16,262 bases of DNA from an uncultured Oscillibacter sp. GTDB taxonomy: Bacteria > Bacillota > Clostridia > Oscillospirales > Oscillospiraceae. The translations under genes were made by a program, and so were the position numbers. The first letter of the stretch is position 1. Each line of letters begins with the position of its first letter. The stretch is from NCBI RefSeq assembly GCF_910584465.1, contig NZ_CAJUBK010000050.1:1-16262 (forward strand), in the 5' to 3' direction. Below the pieces are notes generated by a model, which had not been told where the DNA came from, did not search any database, and was given only the letters and a program-made list of their open reading frames with translations. Of this stretch, positions 13,129 through 16,262 are shown in pieces.

Positions 13129-13144
13129 GTAAGGAGAGGTTACA

Positions 13145-14542
13145 GTGAAAAAAATATGGTCCTTCCTTCTGGCGCTGACCCTGTGCGCCAGCCTTGCAGT
13201 CCCCGCCTGGGCGGATGAGGTCACGGATTTGCCGCGAACATCGGAGCAGATTGGCGGCAAGGCGGATTCCAGTGCCGCTCCCGCTCTGTCGGCTGAATCC
13301 GTGACGGATCCTGCCCCGCAAGTGCCAGCCGGTTTCTCTGACGTGCCCTCCGGCCACCCGTTCTACCAGGGCGTCATGGACTGCGCCGCCAAGGGCATCG
13401 TGGGCGGCTATGATGACGGGACCTTCCGGCCAGGGAACACCGTCACCAAAAGCAATTTCAGCGTCATGCTGTCACGGGCGTTTTACGCCGGGGACATCGA
13501 CAAACACAACGACAGCTATAATCTCTATACCTACGGCCCCTTCGCCGGGAATTATCTGGCGCTGTACTATGACGGAGTTTATGAGGGCGCCAGCTTCAAA
13601 AGCGACTTTACAATGATGAACCTTGAAACGATGAACACCGGGATTAACCGCTACGACATGGCCCAGCTTATGACCAATATCATGAAGCAGAGGGGACTTG
13701 CGGCCAGCGATTCCGAGAAAAACGCCGCTGTCTCCGAAATTACCGATTACAGCGAGATTCCCGGCCAGTACAAGGATGCCGTCCTGAACGTCTACGCCCT
13801 GGGCATCATCGGCGGCTATGCCAACGGGACCTTCGGCGGCAATGTCACCATGAACCGAGGACAGGCCGCCGTTGTGATTTACCGCATGGTCCAGAAGCTG
13901 GGCAGCGCCCCCAGCACCGCCCCCGTGGAACCTGCACCGGAGGCACCGGCCACGCCCACGGAACCGGAGCAGCCCGAGACCCCTGTGGACCCGAAGCCCG
14001 AGACCCCGGTCGACCCCGGCCCGGCGCCTTCCGGCCGGACCCTGAGCAATGGCAAGGCCATCACCGAAGCCAACGTCACCGAGATTCTGGAGAACCTGAA
14101 GTCCAGATATCCCAAGGGAACCTATTTCGGCAACGGATATGCTGGTATGAATTCTGGAAGAAGTGGTGCCAACAATTGCATCAAACAAATTACCAATCAA
14201 TACGAATGTGATGATGGTGGAAAAGTCAGTACGACATTCGGTTGCGGCGGTTGGGCGGCATTCGTATGTGACGAAATTTTCAGCCAGACCAACGTCACAT
14301 GGCGCAAAACCAATTTGAGCGACATCCGTCCCGGCGACCTCATGATTAAACTGGACGAAAACGGCCATCTCATGCACGTCCAGGTATACACCGGGCCAAA
14401 CGGAACATGGCTTCCGACTCAAAAAGTCATGGTCACAGACGCAGGAAGTCAAACAGGCCTTAGCAAAGATTACACCGTTGGATGGGGAAGTTGTGTCATG
14501 ACCCGTTATGCCTATGACATCTGGACCGCCTATCCCGACTAA
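13145..14542 (+). CDS. Secreted SLH protein with C-terminal NlpC/P60-like cysteine hydrolase domain
   Basis: A 465-aa exported cargo protein. The signal peptide is 1-23, cut after PAWA. Two clear SLH repeats are visible (about 62-115, GFSDVPSGHPFYQGVMDCAAKGIVGGYDDGTF split; and about 200-250, YALGIIGGYANGTF), with a degenerate one between. A Pro/Glu/Thr linker follows (258-297, repeats of ETPVDP). The C-terminal domain (about 300-465) has C367 in FGCGGWAAFVCDEIF, then RPGDLMI and H411 in HVQVYTG, matching the Cys/His pattern of NlpC/P60-CHAP amidases or peptidases of cell wall. The start is a GTG with AAGGAG eight bases before it. DNA of the C-terminal domain (from about 14130) is less GC-rich than the rest, which suggests a recently joined module. 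The cell-wall hydrolase role is inferred. Confidence 0.85.
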   Translation: MKKIWSFLLALTLCASLAVPAWADEVTDLPRTSEQIGGKADSSAAPALSAESVTDPAPQVPAGFSDVPSGHPFYQGVMDCAAKGIVGGYDDGTFRPGNTVTKSNFSVMLSRAFYAGDIDKHNDSYNLYTYGPFAGNYLALYYDGVYEGASFKSDFTMMNLETMNTGINRYDMAQLMTNIMKQRGLAASDSEKNAAVSEITDYSEIPGQYKDAVLNVYALGIIGGYANGTFGGNVTMNRGQAAVVIYRMVQKLGSAPSTAPVEPAPEAPATPTEPEQPETPVDPKPETPVDPGPAPSGRTLSNGKAITEANVTEILENLKSRYPKGTYFGNGYAGMNSGRSGANNCIKQITNQYECDDGGKVSTTFGCGGWAAFVCDEIFSQTNVTWRKTNLSDIRPGDLMIKLDENGHLMHVQVYTGPNGTWLPTQKVMVTDAGSQTGLSKDYTVGWGSCVMTRYAYDIWTAYPD

Positions 14543-14555
14543 AGTCTATCACTAC

Positions 14556-14592
14556 ACCGCCGTGGGCCTCACCGCCTACGGCGGTATTTTTT
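14556..14592 (+). terminator. Terminator of the SLH-NlpC/P60-like gene
   Basis: ACCGCCGT (14556-14563) pairs with ACGGCGGT (14578-14585), followed by ATTTTTT. A shorter alternative, ACCGCC-TAC-GGCGGT, uses the same right arm. It starts 14 bp after the stop. Confidence 0.85.
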
Positions 14593-14755
14593 ATCGCCTG
14601 CCCACAAGTCAGACCAGGACGGAAACACAGGCCCGAAGAGGAGCGGAAAGGGGAGGGCGTGCATATATGCGGCCAGCCCCGGACAGGCCCACAGTGATAC
14701 ACCGCGCGAAGTGTTTCGACCGGGAGCCGAAGGGCAGCAACGGAGGATATAGCAC

Positions 14756-14862
14756 GGAGGCAATGCGGCGTCAAGGGCCGCAAAAAAGTTTTCAGGTTCC
14801 GAAGAGCCTGAAAACTTTTTTGCTCTCCGCTTCGCTCCGCCCCTTGACCCCGCACCGCCTCC
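14756..14862. repeat. Nested cruciform upstream of the SprT-like gene
   Basis: An outer stem GGAGGC (14756-14761) with GCCTCC (14857-14862), then GCGG/CCGC (14765-14768, 14850-14853), then GTCAAGGG/CCCTTGAC (14770-14777, 14841-14848), enclosing a perfect 15-bp hairpin 14782-14796 with 14807-14821 that ends in T6. A separate 9-bp hairpin follows at 14880-14888 with 14896-14904. The inner hairpin alone looks like a bidirectional terminator. The remaining gap 14593-14755 shows no gene or clear promoter. Confidence 0.7.
14782..14821. terminator. Terminator-like inner hairpin of the cruciform
   Basis: A perfect 15-bp stem AAAAAAGTTTTCAGG / CCTGAAAACTTTTTT with a 10-nt loop. The T-run is on both strands, so it could stop transcripts from either side before sprT. 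Confidence 0.55.
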
Positions 14863-14940
14863 GCGCAAGGGGAAGTCAACCGAAATCGCCGCAGCCGATT
14901 TCGGCAAGGCCGACAACTTTTATTTTGGGAGGACGGAGCG

Positions 14941-15588
14941 ATGAAGCAGACTATCAAGACCAGCAGGACGGCGGGTTATTTGGAGAAGATTTTCCGGGCC
15001 TTGAATGAGCACTATTTTGAGGGAGCCATTGAAGAGCCGGTCATCACCATCCAGAGCACGCCCAGGGCCTACGGACACGTCACCGTAGCCAAGGCATGGC
15101 AGAGGGCGGACGGCGGGCAGAGGCATGAGCTGAACATCGGAGCGGGCACCCTGGACAGGCCCATCGAGAACGTGACCGCCACGGTCCTTCATGAAATGGT
15201 CCACCTGTTCAATCTCCAAGCCGGAGTACAGGACACCAGCCGGGGCGGAACCTACCACAACAAGAGATTCCGGGAGGCGGCAGAGGCGCGGGACCTGCAT
15301 ATCAGCTATGACAGCCGCATCGGGTGGAGCATCACGGAGCCTACGGACGCGCTTATCGAGTTCATCCTCTCCCAGGGCTGGGACGATATTATGATGAACC
15401 GGAAAGAGGGCTTTTCCATGCGGGGCGTGGGCGGACCGGGAGCCAAGGGAGGTGTTCCCCCGACCACCACGGGCAGGACCTCCAGCACCCGGAAGGTGGT
15501 CTGCCCCTGCTGCGGGCAGAGCGTCCGGGCCACCAGGAAGGTCAATATCCTCTGTGGGGATTGCCTCCTTCCTATGGTGGAGGTATGA
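14941..15588 (+). CDS. SprT/Spartan-like zinc metalloprotease with zinc ribbon
   Basis: A 215-aa soluble protein. The zinc-protease motif HEMVH is at 84-88 with a downstream YH (105-106) as likely third ligand; the upstream region LNEHYFEGAIEEPVI (21-35) is typical of SprT-like domains. A C-terminal zinc ribbon has C188-x-x-C191 and C205-x-x-C208. SprT/Spartan proteins cut proteins covalently stuck to DNA, and the ribbon would help DNA binding. GGGAGG (14927-14932) is eight bases before the ATG. It is the last gene before the right end. SprT-like genes are common in clostridial mobile elements, often named only by domain. Protease class is well supported; the target is unknown, with Rep-DNA adducts a hypothesis. 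Confidence 0.9.
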   Translation: MKQTIKTSRTAGYLEKIFRALNEHYFEGAIEEPVITIQSTPRAYGHVTVAKAWQRADGGQRHELNIGAGTLDRPIENVTATVLHEMVHLFNLQAGVQDTSRGGTYHNKRFREAAEARDLHISYDSRIGWSITEPTDALIEFILSQGWDDIMMNRKEGFSMRGVGGPGAKGGVPPTTTGRTSSTRKVVCPCCGQSVRATRKVNILCGDCLLPMVEV

Positions 15589-15594
15589 CGGCAC

Positions 15595-15627
15595 GAAGCC
15601 GCCCAGGGTTTAACCTTGGGCGGCTTC
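15595..15627 (+). terminator. Terminator of the SprT-like gene
   Basis: A long stem GAAGCCGCCCAGGGTT (15595-15610) with 15612-15627 (15 pairs and one G-T, tight loop that must open slightly), followed by TTATG. It begins 6 bp after the stop. Confidence 0.7.
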
Positions 15628-15711
15628 TTATGCCTTGACACGGGCAGGTTTTTTTGATAGTGTAGATTCAAAATCAGGTGTGTTTGGTTTGGCGCATGGG
15701 GAGAAGGAATC

Positions 15712-15733
15712 GTTTTTAGTACGTCTGCGCGGC
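15712..15733 (+). repeat. Right-end repeat, inverted copy of the int-promoter site
   Basis: 22 bases, GTTTTTAGTAC-G-TCTGCGCGGC, equal to the minus strand of 8859-8880 at 21 positions. Candidate Int or Xis binding site. Confidence 0.75.
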
Positions 15734-15739
15734 TTGGAT

Positions 15740-15760
15740 TTTCCCTTATTTTTTCCCTTA
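15740..15760 (+). repeat. Right arm-type repeat (integrase binding site candidate)
   Basis: Identical over 21 bases to 7611-7631, same orientation, 129 bp inside the attR core, with the left copy 59 bp inside attL. Confidence 0.75.
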
Positions 15761-15839
15761 ATGGCTTAATATCGGTTGGTAGAAGCTGTGACTGGCTGGT
15801 AGAGCCGAAACGCTGGACCCGTTGCAGTTAAAGGCTTTC

Positions 15840-15876
15840 GGGACTAGGCGGGACTAGTTGGGAGAACAAAGGGACT
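15840..15876 (+). repeat. Three GGGACT direct repeats beside attR
   Basis: GGGACTAG at 15840-15847 and 15850-15857, then GGGACT at 15871-15876, ending 12 bp before the core. No copy is seen at the left end, so it may be an excision-specific (Xis) site. Confidence 0.45.
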
Positions 15877-15888
15877 GCTTTTCAAAAA

Positions 15889-15912
15889 TTCAAGTCTCGC
15901 CACTCGGACCAT
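15889..15912 (+). repeat. attR core: 24-bp direct repeat of the tRNA-Pro 3' end
   Basis: Exact copy of 7529-7552. The rest of a tRNA is missing upstream, so this is a duplicated fragment, not a gene. Confidence 0.95.
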
Positions 15913-15914
15913 GT

Positions 15915-15943
15915 CGAGTGTTCATAACGCAACTGAACACTCG
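15915..15943. repeat. Inverted repeat just outside attR
   Basis: CGAGTGTTC (15915-15923) pairs with GAACACTCG (15935-15943), 11-nt loop. It would have been the first hairpin after the tRNA before integration. Confidence 0.6.
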
Positions 15944-15948
15944 TATGT

Positions 15949-15976
15949 AAAGGAACAGTCGAAAGGCTGTTCCTTT
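15949..15976 (+). terminator. Probable original terminator of tRNA-Pro
   Basis: AAAGGAACAG (15949-15958) pairs with CTGTTCCTTT (15967-15976); two further inner pairs close a GAAA tetraloop. Before integration it would have stood about 37 bp after the CCA of the tRNA. Confidence 0.65.
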
Positions 15977-16034
15977 GCTATTTCTACGGGGCGGTCTGCT
16001 CCGGTGGAACGGCTTTCGGGCCGCTCCGTTTTCT

Positions 16035-16262
16035 TTACCCGGCCTTGCCGACAAGATACTCAATCGCCACACCCTGGCGGCTGTCCAACACCACGTTCTC
16101 CGGGTATTCCTCTACCTCCGGCAAGTCCAGGACGCCGATGAAGTTATAGTGGATCACGATGCGCTGTGTCCTGTTCTTTCCCCTGCCCTGGGTTTGGTAC
16201 ACGTCGATGCGCTCCACAAGCTCATGGAGGATGGTGGGCGTCAGCGTTTTCATCTCCATGAA
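16035..16262 (-). CDS. C-terminal end of a large serine recombinase (partial)
   Basis: The gene runs off the right edge of the window; only its last 75 codons are present. The segment LTPTILHELVERIDVYQ, followed by GKNRTQRIVIHYNFIGVLDLP, is the C-terminal pattern of recombinase-family proteins (the LTP...LIE+I+VH...R.Q.I.IHY.F.G block) found in large serine recombinases of Tn4451/Tn1549-type clostridial elements. The catalytic resolvase domain lies outside. The internal ATG at 16259 is not a start. Its stop (16035) is 122 bp beyond attR, so another mobile element or its remnant adjoins the tRNA locus. Whether the full gene is intact cannot be seen. Confidence 0.75.
   Translation of the reverse strand, partial: FMEMKTLTPTILHELVERIDVYQTQGRGKNRTQRIVIHYNFIGVLDLPEVEEYPENVVLDSRQGVAIEYLVGKAG

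Larger units (their letters stand above)
15628..15888. other. Non-coding right end of the element
   Basis: No gene is supported in these 261 bases. They hold the arm-type sites listed separately and a TTGACA at 15635-15640 without a good -10. Two TGGTAGA copies lie at about 15778 and 15799, and GGGACT is repeated at 15840, 15850 and 15871, close to the attR core. Confidence 0.7.
7553..15912. mobile_element. Integrative (mobilizable/replicative) element in tRNA-Pro, about 8.4 kb
   Basis: It is bounded by the 24-bp tRNA-derived direct repeats (one copy kept in attL, one counted in attR). Gene order: int, xis, rep, FtsK-like translocase and accessory protein leftward; SLH-NlpC/P60-like and SprT-like genes rightward. 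Base composition is clearly less GC-rich than the flanking chromosome over int, xis and the 12.4-12.7 kb gap. It has an integration module, a replication gene and a DNA pump but no recognisable mating-pore genes or separate relaxase, so it fits an integrative mobilizable or plasmid-like element rather than a full conjugative element. Self-replication after excision is inferred from Rep. Confidence 0.92.

Noticed and set aside
12746..13132. 128-codon plus-strand frame starting GTG after GGAGGGG, just before the SLH cargo gene
   Set aside because: Its first codons are the arms of a T6 terminator and the middle is the nested RNA stem; the product has no recognisable domain. I favour a minus-strand RNA here, but conservation of this frame would change that.
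14508..15008. 166-codon plus-strand frame between the SLH cargo gene and the SprT-like gene
   Set aside because: It starts inside the previous gene, crosses two terminator-like stems and the cruciform, and ends inside sprT in another frame.
15635..15668. TTGACA as an outward promoter at the right end
   Set aside because: No acceptable -10 stands 16-18 bp downstream (the best-looking TAGATT is 22 bp away), and no gene follows before attR.
15889..15912. A second tRNA at the right end
   Set aside because: Only the T-loop and acceptor 3' side are present; no D-arm or anticodon arm precedes it, so it is the attR repeat.

Overview
The window is high-GC chromosomal DNA that looks like a gut Firmicute of the Oscillospiraceae type (Flavonifractor/Lawsonibacter/Oscillibacter-like). 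This is an inference from Gram-positive Shine-Dalgarno sites, S-layer-homology (SLH) proteins, a bacillota-style tRNA with encoded CCA, and elements of the Tn916/IME kind. The DNA changes visibly to lower GC at about 7.55 kb, where a mobile element begins.

Region 1 (1-7475) is the host backbone. It holds a chain of perfect palindromes, an M20 amidohydrolase, a second palindrome chain, and a divergent pair: a ribbon-helix-helix repressor (-) and an unrecognised 69-aa protein (+). Next is a leftward operon tsaE-tsaB-upp (tRNA t6A modification plus uracil salvage). Divergently transcribed from it is a SEDS-family (RodA/FtsW) peptidoglycan polymerase, followed by a HEAT/ARM-fold protein, a doubtful small ORF, and a secreted Ig-like/SLH protein. 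The tsaE and SEDS promoters sit back to back.

Region 2 (7476-15912) is a tRNA-Pro(GGG) gene with an integrated element of about 8.4 kb, bounded by a 24-bp direct repeat of the tRNA 3' end (7529-7552 and 15889-15912). Leftward genes: tyrosine integrase, small HTH excisionase, a Rep with an HUH-like nickase region fused to a superfamily-3 helicase (the layout of CRESS-DNA/pCRESS replication proteins), an FtsK/SpoIIIE-type membrane DNA translocase, and a 126-aa accessory protein under a strong promoter. Rightward genes: a secreted SLH protein with a C-terminal NlpC/P60-like domain, and a SprT/Spartan-like zinc protease. Control and structural DNA is rich: integrase arm-type repeats at both ends, a third copy at the integrase transcription start, two large inverted repeats beside rep, AT-rich iteron-like repeats, a nested cruciform before sprT, and a probable unlabelled structured RNA on the minus strand (about 12940 to 12755) with its own promoter and terminator.

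The element has no separate relaxase, so Rep may do both replication and transfer nicking, with the FtsK-like protein moving DNA. A Spartan-like protease next to an enzyme expected to bond covalently to DNA suggests, as a hypothesis, that the element carries its own DNA-protein crosslink processing.

Region 3 (15913-16262) is the displaced downstream side of the tRNA: its probable original terminator and the C-terminal end of a serine recombinase entering from the right, so the tRNA locus neighbours a second mobile element.
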